From NCBI RefSeq assembly GCF_900106845.1, contig NZ_LT629850.1, positions 113,696 through 177,695 of the forward strand: a DNA stretch of 64,000 nucleotides. The letters run 5' to 3'. The stretch's first letter is position 1. Every line of letters begins with the position of its first letter. The stretch comes from Romboutsia timonensis (GTDB lineage Bacteria; Bacillota; Clostridia; Peptostreptococcales; Peptostreptococcaceae). The position numbers and the translations under genes were made by a program. Below are positions 56,888-64,000 of this stretch, piece after piece. Below the pieces are notes generated by a model that did not search any database, was not told the origin of the DNA, and worked only from the letters and a program-made list of their open reading frames with translations.

Positions 56888-58678
56888 ATGGAAACTCTAA
56901 ATGGCTTAAAGAGAACTCATTACTGTGGGGACTTAAGAGAAAGCAATATAAATGAAGAAGTTGTACTTATGGGATGGGTACAAAAGAAAAGAAACTTAGG
57001 GGGATTAGTATTCGTTGACCTAAGAGATAGAAGTGGATTATGTCAAATAATATTCGATACTGATGTAAATGCAGAAGCTTTTGCTAAGGCTGAAAAATTA
57101 GGTTCAGAATATGTTGTTGCAGTTAAGGGGAAAGTTGCAGAAAGATCATCTAAAAACCCTAACATGCCAACTGGAGATATCGAAGTATTTGCTACTGAAT
57201 TAAAAGTATTAAATAAATCAGAAACACCACCAATATATATAAAAGATGACGATAACGTTTCAGAAGAGTTAAGATTAAAATATAGATACTTAGATTTAAG
57301 AAAACCATCTATGCAAAAGAATTTAATGTTAAGAAGTAGAGTTGCAGGTATAGTTAGAAACTACTTAACTGAAAATAATTTCTGTGAAATAGAAACTCCT
57401 TTCTTAATAAAACCAACTCCAGAAGGTGCTAGAGATTACTTAGTACCAAGTAGAGTTAATGAAGGTAAGTTCTATGCATTACCACAATCACCACAATTAT
57501 TCAAACAATTATTAATGGTAAGTGGTATGGATAGATATTTCCAAATAGTTAAGTGTTTCAGAGATGAAGACTTAAGAGCTGACCGTCAACCAGAGTTCAC
57601 TCAAATAGACTGCGAAATGTCATTTGTTGAAGAAGAAGACGTAAGAGCTATAATGGAAAAAATGATACAAAGAATATTTAAGGAAGTATTAAATGTAGAA
57701 GTTACATTACCACTTCCAGTTATGCCTTATGCTGAAGCTATGGAAAGATACGGTTCAGATAAGCCTGACACTAGATTTGGATACGAATTAACTAACATAT
57801 CTGACATAGTTGCTAACTGTGGATTTGGAGTATTTGCAAATGCTACTAAAAAAGGTATGAGCGTTAGAGGTATAAATGTAGAAGGTAAAGCAGAAGAATT
57901 TACTAAAAAGCAAATAGGTAAATTAGAAGACCACGCAAAGACTTACAAAGCTAAAGGTCTTGCTTGGATGAAAGTTGGAGCAAACAGAGAAGTTACTTCA
58001 CCAATAGCTAAATTCTTCACTGAAGAAGAAATGACTGCAATATTTGATAGAATGAATGCTAAAGAAGGCGACTTATTATTATTTGTTGCTGACAAGGATT
58101 CAGTAGTATTTGATGCATTAGGACAAGTTAGACTTGAAGTTGCAAGAAGACTTGACTTATTAGACAACAGTGTTTACAAAATGTTATGGGTAAATGAATT
58201 CCCATTATTTGAAGAAGATGAAGAAACAGGAAGATTTATAGCTAAGCACCACCCATTCACATCTCCAGTAGATGAAGACTTAGATAAATTAGAGAGCGGA
58301 GATAAGGCATCTTTAAGAGCTAAGGCTTATGATATAGTTATAAATGGATATGAAGTAGGTGGAGGAAGTGTTAGAATATTCAATTCTGACGTTCAAAAGA
58401 GAATGTTTAGTGCATTAGGACTTTCTGAAGAAGAAGCTTATGAAAAATTTGGATTCTTATTAGATTCATTCAAATATGGAACTCCTCCTCACGCAGGAAT
58501 AGCATTTGGTATGGATAGATTAATAATGATACTTGCTGGAACTAATAACATAAAAGATGTTATAGCATTCCCTAAAAACCAAAGTGCAGTTTGTCCAATG
58601 ACAAATGCTCCAGCAGTAGCAGATGAAGAACAACTTAAAGAATTAAGTATAAGAGTAGAGCTAGAAGATAAAGAGTAA
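56888..58678 (+). CDS. aspS: Aspartyl-tRNA synthetase
   Basis: Class II synthetase, 596 aa. N-terminal anticodon-binding OB fold (VVLMGWVQKKRNLGGLVFVDLRDRSG), catalytic core with YRYLDLRKPSMQKNLMLRSRV, FKQLLMVSGMDRYFQIVKCFRDED and the C-terminal GIAFGMDRLIMIL. The full GAD insertion domain is present, so this is the bacterial type. GGAGG before the ATG. No T-box seen upstream. Confidence 0.97.
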   Translation: METLNGLKRTHYCGDLRESNINEEVVLMGWVQKKRNLGGLVFVDLRDRSGLCQIIFDTDVNAEAFAKAEKLGSEYVVAVKGKVAERSSKNPNMPTGDIEVFATELKVLNKSETPPIYIKDDDNVSEELRLKYRYLDLRKPSMQKNLMLRSRVAGIVRNYLTENNFCEIETPFLIKPTPEGARDYLVPSRVNEGKFYALPQSPQLFKQLLMVSGMDRYFQIVKCFRDEDLRADRQPEFTQIDCEMSFVEEEDVRAIMEKMIQRIFKEVLNVEVTLPLPVMPYAEAMERYGSDKPDTRFGYELTNISDIVANCGFGVFANATKKGMSVRGINVEGKAEEFTKKQIGKLEDHAKTYKAKGLAWMKVGANREVTSPIAKFFTEEEMTAIFDRMNAKEGDLLLFVADKDSVVFDALGQVRLEVARRLDLLDNSVYKMLWVNEFPLFEEDEETGRFIAKHHPFTSPVDEDLDKLESGDKASLRAKAYDIVINGYEVGGGSVRIFNSDVQKRMFSALGLSEEEAYEKFGFLLDSFKYGTPPHAGIAFGMDRLIMILAGTNNIKDVIAFPKNQSAVCPMTNAPAVADEEQLKELSIRVELEDKE

Positions 58679-58682
58679 TATA

Positions 58683-58713
58683 TAAAAAGTACCTCAGATT
58701 GAGGTACTTTTTT
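58683..58713. terminator. Terminator between aspS and the DUF2500 gene
   Basis: AAAAGTACCTCA/TGAGGTACTTTT stem around a three-base loop, T-tract on the right and A-tract on the left, so usable from both sides. Confidence 0.88.
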
Positions 58714-58714
58714 A

Positions 58715-59101
58715 CTAAATTCTATTAAATTCAAGAAATCTAGTTCCTTGAAACTTAAGTTTACCATAGTCACCTTCTGCAATCATACCATATTCTTTAC
58801 CATTAACACAAAATTCCGTTCTATCCTTACTTTCAAATTCAAAAGTAACATAATATGAAGTGTGACTAGAACTACCATGATGAACACCACTAGAATCTGT
58901 ATGTGAGTTAGTATGTGAAACACTAATTCTTTTTGAAACAACTTTGCAGTTAATATCTAATATTGGTTGTTTGTTATTATTAGACCATTCTGAAATACCT
59001 TTTATTGCGTTTATTATAATTGTACCTACAATCAATGCAAATACTATAAAAAACATTATAGAAAACATATCAAATCCAGTTTCATACCCATATAAATCCA
59101 T
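58715..59101 (-). CDS. DUF2500 family protein
   Basis: 128 aa with one N-terminal membrane segment (about residues 11-33) and an external domain with the DUF2500 pattern: VVSKRISVSHTNSHTDSSGVHHGSSSHTSYYVTFEFE and GMIAEGDYGKLKFQGTRFLEF. Function unknown. GGGAGG before the ATG. Monocistronic. Confidence 0.88.
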   Translation of the reverse strand: MDLYGYETGFDMFSIMFFIVFALIVGTIIINAIKGISEWSNNNKQPILDINCKVVSKRISVSHTNSHTDSSGVHHGSSSHTSYYVTFEFESKDRTEFCVNGKEYGMIAEGDYGKLKFQGTRFLEFNRI

Positions 59102-59224
59102 AAATATCCTCCCTGTATCATATTATATTAATAATATATATAATATGAGGATATATGGTAACAATTGGATTACAGTTATAATATTTATATTTATTTTTAT
59201 AGATTTTTAGAAAAATGAGATAGT

Positions 59225-59474
59225 TTATTCAATAGTATTATTATATTTATCTACTAAAGCTTTTTCACCCATTTCAACAAGTTTTCTACTAGTCATTCCA
59301 CCCGACTTCAACACCTGCTTTTATATTTTCAGCCATTCCATCTAAAGTACCCTGTGGAGCTAAACCTTCTATTTTGTCAGTTCTCATATTATAGTAATAT
59401 CCTAATTCAGAAGATATTTCCATCTTAAGATTATTTAAAGCTTCTCTAGCATTACTTTTACTTTGTAAATCCAT
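59225..59474 (-). pseudogene. Small acid-soluble spore protein (alpha/beta SASP), frame-disrupted
   Basis: The start ATG at 59474 behind AAGGAGG encodes MDLQSKSNAREALNNLKMEI and continues through the germination-protease site region MEISSELG to AGVEVG. There the frame runs into a stop at 59289. Dropping one G from the GGG at 59303-59301 restores GMTSRKLVEMGEKALVDKY, the conserved SASP second block, and the frame ends at 59225 (about 82 aa). So this is a SASP gene with a one-base insertion, or a base-call error. SASPs bind and protect spore DNA and occur in several copies, so loss of one would be tolerated. Confidence 0.85.
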
Positions 59475-59582
59475 ATTACTCCTCCTTAAACTTTCATATA
59501 TAAATATCATTAACTCAAAATAAAGAAGTTATAACATAAAACTTAGAATAAAATAAAAAATTTACTTAGATTGATTGACATA

Positions 59583-59647
59583 TTGGCTAAATACTTCACT
59601 CATTAACGATATATTCTTACTCATGCTACGAATTCATCTTTTGTTCA
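59583..59647 (-). repeat. Degenerate minus-strand copy of the dispersed repeat
   Basis: Read on the minus strand: GAACAAAAGATGAATTCGTAGC...AATATATCGTTAATGAGTGAAG. It aligns with the repeat consensus GAGCAACGGATGTATCTGTAGC...GATATATCGTTGGCGATATGAGCGAAG with several gaps. It lies in the 378-base gap between the SASP and CsoR genes (59475-59852), which otherwise holds nothing I can name. Confidence 0.5.
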
Positions 59648-59852
59648 AAAACATAAGGTTTAAAATGATATCTTAATAGATTATAATAGGCTTTATTTAC
59701 GGTTAAAATAAAATGGACTTAAGCAAAATTGTAAGAGCTAACAAAATAAGGTATAATAAATGGTAATAAAGAATAAAAAATATATAATATTTCAATGTAT
59801 ATGTAAGATTATTATAAATATAGTTAATCATAAATAATATAAGAGGTGTAAA

Positions 59853-60113
59853 ATGCAAGATAAGGATATGCTTATAAAAAGATTAAATAGAATAGAAGGA
59901 CAAGTTAAAGGTATACAAAAAATGGTAGATGAAGAAAGATATTGTATAGATATATTAACTCAAATATCAGCAATAAGATCGGCTATAAATAAAGTTGGAT
60001 CTATAATACTAGAAAACCATATAAAGGGATGTGTGGTAAATAGTATAAAAGAAGACAATAGCGAAGAATCGATAGAAGAGCTTTTGAAAACTATAGATAA
60101 ATTTATAAAATAG
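59853..60113 (+). CDS. csoR: CsoR/RcnR-family metal-sensing repressor
   Basis: 86-aa helical repressor (DUF156). C31, H56 and C60 give the C-H-C ligand set of copper-type CsoR (YCIDIL; NHIKGC). The core RLNRIEGQVKGIQKMV is typical. No copper ATPase or chaperone lies nearby; instead the next gene, 6-12 bases on, is an RseC-like membrane protein. The effector could be Cu(I) or another thiol-reactive signal such as sulfide or persulfide, as some CsoR relatives sense. Confidence 0.88.
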   Translation: MQDKDMLIKRLNRIEGQVKGIQKMVDEERYCIDILTQISAIRSAINKVGSIILENHIKGCVVNSIKEDNSEESIEELLKTIDKFIK

Positions 60114-60125
60114 GGGGATTTGAAA

Positions 60126-60578
60126 ATGAATCAACAGGGGTATATTGTTGAAATAGTGGATAGTGTAACTGCAAAACTAAAGTTAAAGCGTCACTTTGCA
60201 TGTGCATCTTGTGGTAAGTGTGCAACTACATCTGAAGAAAAATATATAATAGTTGAGGCTGATAACACTATAGGTGCTAAAGTAGGGGATAGAGTAGAAG
60301 TTAATATGGAAACTGTAAATGTATTAAAAGCAGCATTTATAGCTTACACAATACCTTTATTAGCATTACTTTTAGGAACTGTAGGTACTTTCTATGGTTT
60401 AAAAGCAATAAATATTAAAAATAATGTAGAGATTATAAGTGGTGGAGCAGGACTAATATTTACTATTCTATCATTTTTAATATTAAAGAAAAATGACAAG
60501 AAGTTTAGAGATAGTAAAGAATATATACCTATAGTTACAAGAATAATTGTAAGTAGTGGGAATGAAATAAATTTATAA
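60126..60578 (+). CDS. RseC/MucC-like positive-regulator-family membrane protein
   Basis: 150 aa. The N-terminal soluble part has the cysteine cluster CASCGKCATT (about residues 25-35), followed by two membrane segments (about 70-95 and 105-122). This is the RseC/RnfR-associated (SoxR-reducing-system) layout. GGGGGAT overlaps the csoR stop, so it is translated from the same message; the TTG at 60120 is too near this site. A redox or Fe-S role is likely but not shown. Confidence 0.85.
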   Translation: MNQQGYIVEIVDSVTAKLKLKRHFACASCGKCATTSEEKYIIVEADNTIGAKVGDRVEVNMETVNVLKAAFIAYTIPLLALLLGTVGTFYGLKAINIKNNVEIISGGAGLIFTILSFLILKKNDKKFRDSKEYIPIVTRIIVSSGNEINL

Positions 60579-60612
60579 AATAAAAATAATAATATATTTG
60601 GCAAATATAAAC

Positions 60613-60713
60613 ATGGAGTATATAAATATATATAAATATTTAGATGAAGCAATATAGATAAAACATATATACATTGCAATTATCTAATAAATTATATATT
60701 AATATACTCCATT
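60613..60713. repeat. ~100-bp imperfect palindrome between convergent operons
   Basis: ATGGAGTATATAAATATATA at the left end is the inverse of the right end with one mismatch over about 20 bases. The arms continue with gaps through TTAGAT...GCAAT / ATTGCAATTATCTAA, so nearly the whole element can fold on itself. It lies between the RseC-like gene and the ThrE pair, and may end both transcripts or be a MITE-like relic. Confidence 0.65.
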
Positions 60714-60751
60714 TGTATTTTAAGATTATTATATTGATATTTTAACTAAGT

Positions 60752-61213
60752 TTACTTGTTTTTATGAATTTTAGCTAATGAAACTATGTTTAAAGTTCTA
60801 GATAATGATGTAACAACTAAAACTCCAAGGGATATTGCTCCACCTACAAATAATACATTCGCACCTTTAGCTACTGCAAGTTCATAATTTGACTGAACTA
60901 AATAAAGCATTGTATTGTACATTCCAAGCCCTGGAACTAAAGGTATAATACCAGGTATTACAAATAATATTGCAGGATATTTTAATTTTCTAGCTAGAAT
61001 TTCACTTATCAAGGCAACTAAAGCAGCAGCTAAAAAGTTTGATAATATATCGTTATTTGTAGCATTGATTAAACAATAATAAATACTCCAACCAATACCA
61101 CCAGTTAGACCTGCTGGTATAAGGGCGAATTTAGGTACATTGAAAAATACTGAAAACCCAACGGTAGCAATAGTTGAGTATAAAAAATGCATGTAAACTG
61201 GCATATCTGTCAT
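60752..61213 (-). CDS. Threonine/serine exporter ThrE, small (DUF3815) subunit
   Basis: 153 aa with about five membrane segments, matching the DUF3815 half of ThrE: FFNVPKFALIPAGLTGGIGW and FVIPGIIPLVPGLGMYNTM. In other bacteria the two halves are fused. It begins at the stop of the larger half (TAATG overlap), so both are translationally coupled. Exports small amino acids such as threonine and serine in the family. Confidence 0.9.
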   Translation of the reverse strand: MTDMPVYMHFLYSTIATVGFSVFFNVPKFALIPAGLTGGIGWSIYYCLINATNNDILSNFLAAALVALISEILARKLKYPAILFVIPGIIPLVPGLGMYNTMLYLVQSNYELAVAKGANVLFVGGAISLGVLVVTSLSRTLNIVSLAKIHKNK

Positions 61214-62001
61214 TAGAATACACCTCCTAATCTAACCCATAAATCTAATATTAAACCAACTCCACAAGCAATTGCTATAGCTGTCATACCTGCATCAAAT
61301 GCACGAGCAACACCAGAAATTAAGTCTCCAGAAATTAAATCTCTAATACCTTTTATAAATGATACTCCTGGAAGTAGTGGCATAATAGAACCAACTATTA
61401 ACATTCTTGGAGTATCAAGAATTCCAATGTGGCTAAGTAAAACTCCGACTATAGCTATGAATGTAGATGCTAATAGACTTGAGAAAGCAGGTATTGAGCT
61501 TAGTTTCATAATTTTATTGTAAAATATTACTGCAAATATTGAAGTTATAAAAGTACATAGGAAAGTTGCTAAATTATTCCCGCCTAAAAGTCCTGCGAAA
61601 AATGCAGAACCAATTCCTGTGCAAAAATATATTAGTTTTGAAGAGTAGCTGCTAGATTGAATTATATCCTTTAACTTGGCCATAGCATCATTTACTGTTA
61701 GGTCTGTATTACTAACAAACTCTCTAGAAAAATTATTAAGCAATGAGATTTTATTTAAATCTATAGATCTAGATTTAATTGTTTTCATAAAAGTTAATCC
61801 ATCGAATCTATCATCAGATATTATTATTACAGTAGGCGATGTAAAGACATTTATGTGATTAAAACCTCTTGATTTACAAATTCTAAGTATACTATCTTCT
61901 ACACGGTAAGTTTCTGCACCATTAGATAGCATGAGTTCTCCTATAAATAATGCTAGTCTAAGGATGTCTTTTTTATAATCTGTATTGTATTCACTATTCA
62001 T
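61213..62001 (-). CDS. Threonine/serine exporter ThrE, large (DUF1212) subunit
   Basis: 262 aa. Soluble N-terminal part with ALFIGELMLSNGAETYRVEDSILRIC, the DUF1212 marker, then about five membrane segments including MLIVGSIMPLLPGVSFIKGIRDLISGD. ATG behind AGGAGG. First gene of the pair. Confidence 0.9.
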   Translation of the reverse strand: MNSEYNTDYKKDILRLALFIGELMLSNGAETYRVEDSILRICKSRGFNHINVFTSPTVIIISDDRFDGLTFMKTIKSRSIDLNKISLLNNFSREFVSNTDLTVNDAMAKLKDIIQSSSYSSKLIYFCTGIGSAFFAGLLGGNNLATFLCTFITSIFAVIFYNKIMKLSSIPAFSSLLASTFIAIVGVLLSHIGILDTPRMLIVGSIMPLLPGVSFIKGIRDLISGDLISGVARAFDAGMTAIAIACGVGLILDLWVRLGGVF

Positions 62002-62238
62002 AAAAAACCTCCTATAAAAATATATAAAGATTATATCAAATATTTCTCTATTATTATTTAAAAATACGATAAATTATAATTTATTTTGCCTAAAATGAGT
62101 AATTTTTATTAGCAAGTAGCTACAAGATACACTGTAAAAGCCAATATATTTACTAGATTTATATAAAATTTAAGTTAGGAACAAGTTTAATTAAAGTACA
62201 TATAATTACTAATATCATAAATTTAAGGGGGAATAAAA

Positions 62239-63609
62239 TTGGTACTAACAGGAGCTCATTACATCTACATTTTATTCATGGTAGTTGTATTAATAACTAT
62301 GATTATGAAAAAAGAAAGTGTAATACCTTGTATATTAGGTATATTTGCGTTAGGCCTTTATTATACTAGAGACCTAATAGGGGCACTTGGAGCGATATTC
62401 TCAGCGTTAAGTGTAGCATTAAATGAATTAGGTCCAGTAATTATAATTATAGGTATTATGGTTGCGCTATCAAAGGCACTAGAAGAGAATAAAGCCATCG
62501 ATTTTATGGTAGGTCCAATCTCTAAAGTAGTTAAAAACTCTACGAGTGCATTTTTCATATCAGGGATATTTATGTTTATAATGTCTTGGTTTTTCTGGCC
62601 ATCACCAGCAACTGCACTTGTAGGAGCTATATTTTTACCAATAGCTATAAAAGCGGGTCTTCCTGCGATAGGACTTGCAATGGCTATAAATCTATTTGGT
62701 CATGGTATAGCACTATCTACTGATTTTATAATACAAGGTGCACCTTCTATAACATCAGGAGCAGCTGGTATAGAGGTAACTGAAGTTATGAGTGAAGGTA
62801 TAATACTTTATATTGTAATGGCAGTGGTTACTATAGGGACAGCTTTTTATATGTTAAGAAAAGATTTAAAAAATGGAGATTTAAAATGTGAAATAGCACA
62901 AACAAAAGAAGTGGAAAAGAAAGATGTTTCTCTAACAGCTAAGATATCTATATGGTTAGTTATAATATCATTTATACTAGATATAATAGCTATGTATAAA
63001 TTTGACCTTAAAGGTGGAGATGCTACTGGATTACTTGGAGCAACAGCTTTGATGTTATTAATAGTAATAAACTTTATGAACAATCCTAAAACAACACTTG
63101 ATAAAGTTACAGATCAACTAGTGGGAGGATTTGTATTTGGTATAAAAATATTTGCAGTAATAATACCAATAGCAGCATTTTTCTATATGGGTGATATGCC
63201 TTTAGTAACAGTATTTGGAGATGTTTTAGCTGAAGGATCTCAAGGACTTTTAGGTGATATAGGTCTAGTTTTATCTGAAGCTGTTCCTTTCAATAAAGTT
63301 GCAGCTGCAAGTATAGAGACTGTAGTTGGTGGTATAACAGGACTTGATGGATCATCATTTTCTGGAATGTCTTTAGCTGGATCAACTGCAGCTGTATTTG
63401 GAACAGCTATAGGAGCAAATGTGGGAGCTTTATCAGCTTTAGGTCAAATAGCAGCTACATGGGTAGGTGGAGGATGTATAGTTCCTTGGGCATTAGCACC
63501 AGCAGCAGCTATATGTGGTGTAAAACCAGTTGATTTAGCTAAAAGAAATCTTATACCTGTAATGGTTGGACTTGTGGTTACGACGATAGTTGCCATGTTT
63601 ATTATTTAG
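62239..63609 (+). CDS. Multi-spanning transporter of the ion-transporter superfamily type
   Basis: 456 aa with about 11-12 membrane segments in two halves and re-entrant-like Gly/Ser/Ala loops (WPSPATALVGAIFLPIAIKAG in the first, GITGLDGSSFSGMSLAGSTAAVFGTAIGANVG in the second). This layout recalls NhaC-, GntP- or SLC13-like carriers, but I cannot place it firmly. TTG start 6 bases after AAGGGGGA. Single gene with its own terminator; substrate unknown. Confidence 0.7.
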   Translation: MVLTGAHYIYILFMVVVLITMIMKKESVIPCILGIFALGLYYTRDLIGALGAIFSALSVALNELGPVIIIIGIMVALSKALEENKAIDFMVGPISKVVKNSTSAFFISGIFMFIMSWFFWPSPATALVGAIFLPIAIKAGLPAIGLAMAINLFGHGIALSTDFIIQGAPSITSGAAGIEVTEVMSEGIILYIVMAVVTIGTAFYMLRKDLKNGDLKCEIAQTKEVEKKDVSLTAKISIWLVIISFILDIIAMYKFDLKGGDATGLLGATALMLLIVINFMNNPKTTLDKVTDQLVGGFVFGIKIFAVIIPIAAFFYMGDMPLVTVFGDVLAEGSQGLLGDIGLVLSEAVPFNKVAAASIETVVGGITGLDGSSFSGMSLAGSTAAVFGTAIGANVGALSALGQIAATWVGGGCIVPWALAPAAAICGVKPVDLAKRNLIPVMVGLVVTTIVAMFII

Positions 63610-63618
63610 CTTTACAAA

Positions 63619-63656
63619 GATAGAGTATCTTATTATTTAGGATACTCTATTTTTAT
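63619..63656 (+). terminator. Terminator after the transporter gene
   Basis: ATAGAGTATC/GATACTCTAT perfect 10-bp stem, 11-base loop, T5 following. Confidence 0.87.
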
Positions 63657-63780
63657 ATAAATTTTATATAGCATTTAGAAAATTTATTATAGTTTGTATA
63701 TATAAAGATAAATATAGATAATGATAATTAATGGAAAAAGCATAAAAAACAAAAAATATAAAAAAATTGTAAAAAAAGTG

Positions 63781-63809
63781 TTGACCAAATTATTTGAAGG
63801 TGGTATAGT
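63781..63809 (+). promoter_or_regulatory. Strong rRNA-type promoter with UP element
   Basis: TTGACC, exactly 17 bases, TATAGT. The 40 bases upstream are rich in A-tracts (AAAAAAC, AAAAAAATTGTAAAAAAAG), as in the UP element of rRNA promoters. No protein start follows in the window. Confidence 0.8.
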
Positions 63810-63843
63810 TATACTTGTCCTTAAGAAAAGGGCAAAACAAAAA

Positions 63844-63866
63844 AATGAACTTTGAAAATTAAACAG
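63844..63866 (+). other. boxA-like antitermination signal in rRNA leader
   Basis: TGAACTTTGAAAATTAAACAG resembles the boxA/leader sequence that precedes clostridial 16S rRNA genes. ACAAACCAAGCCAGA, another leader-like segment, follows at about 63893. The 16S gene itself is not inside the window. Confidence 0.55.
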
Positions 63867-63945
63867 TAGGTTGATTTATAGAATTGAAACTAACAAACCA
63901 AGCCAGATATTCAGATAATGATAGTCTGAGCAGGTAATCAAATTT

Positions 63946-64000
63946 ATTTGAGCAACGGATGTATCTGAAGCGGTAGCGAAGATATATCGTTGGCGATATA
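63946..64000 (+). repeat. Dispersed-repeat copy cut by the window end
   Basis: TATTTGAGCAACGGATGTATCTGAAGCGGTAGCGAAGATATATCGTTGGCGATATA matches the first unit at 43.25 kb closely and is the best-preserved copy together with it. It lies within the apparent rRNA leader and continues past the edge. Confidence 0.8.

Overview
The window is strongly AT-rich chromosomal DNA from an endospore-forming, anaerobic, low-GC Firmicute. Gene order and family content point to Peptostreptococcaceae (relatives of Clostridioides, Paraclostridium and Romboutsia). Grounds: spoIIA-sigF next to a five-gene spoVA operon, yunB, a SpoIVB-type protease, bofC and an alpha/beta SASP; a glycyl-radical pyruvate formate-lyase; the clostridial SCIFF peptide and its radical SAM maturase; many TTG/GTG starts behind strong GGAGG sites; and U-tailed hairpins after most operons. 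The genus is inferred, not proven. Most of the window is conserved core chromosome. I saw no prophage, transposase, CRISPR array or tRNA.

Layout. 1-2.5 kb: cysteine desulfurase plus thiI (tRNA 4-thiouridine). 2.7-6.2 kb: pflB and pflA on the minus strand. 6.4-9.2 kb: a CaCA-type exchanger and a DEAD-box RNA helicase. 9.3-20.9 kb: a sporulation and envelope block with spoIIAA-spoIIAB-sigF behind a sigma-H-like promoter, spoVAA-AB-AC-AD-AE, a class A PBP, yunB, spoIVB, an orphan gene, an amidase and a phospholipase-C-like protein. 21-31.9 kb: ABC-F ATPase, membrane proteins, hflX, a HEAT protein, a Nudix protein, YigZ, two half-size TSUP proteins, a DUF1576 pair, nadE and a YebC protein. 32-34.2 kb: a frame-disrupted ComEC-like beta-lactamase-fold gene and two small minus-strand genes. 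34.3-41.1 kb: bofC-ruvCAB-queA-(PsiE-like)-tgt-yajC-(TIGR04086)-SCIFF. 41.2-46.1 kb: a small orphan, murJ, an HD protein, the SCIFF maturase and a gamma-carbonic-anhydrase-like protein. 46.1-58.7 kb: an AarF/UbiB-type kinase, recJ, apt, relA/spoT, dtd, an MBL hydrolase, hemZ, hisS and aspS. 58.7-63.6 kb: a DUF2500 gene, a frame-disrupted SASP, CsoR plus an RseC-like protein, a ThrE pair and a large transporter. The right edge carries a near-ideal rRNA-type promoter and leader with no rRNA gene yet in view.

The most notable signals outside ordinary genes are these. (1) A dispersed repeat of about 66 bp that can form a hairpin (2.55, 43.25, 59.6 and 63.95 kb, with a possible relic at 25.65 kb), tandem at one site. 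(2) A continuous 22-bp hairpin after yajC that is at once a terminator and a lock on the next gene's ribosome binding site. (3) A SCIFF ranthipeptide locus in which precursor and maturase are about 3 kb apart, with murJ, an HD gene and a small orphan between them. (4) Two single-base frame disruptions, one at an in-phase A_AAA_AAC heptamer. (5) A palindrome of about 100 bp between two convergent operons.
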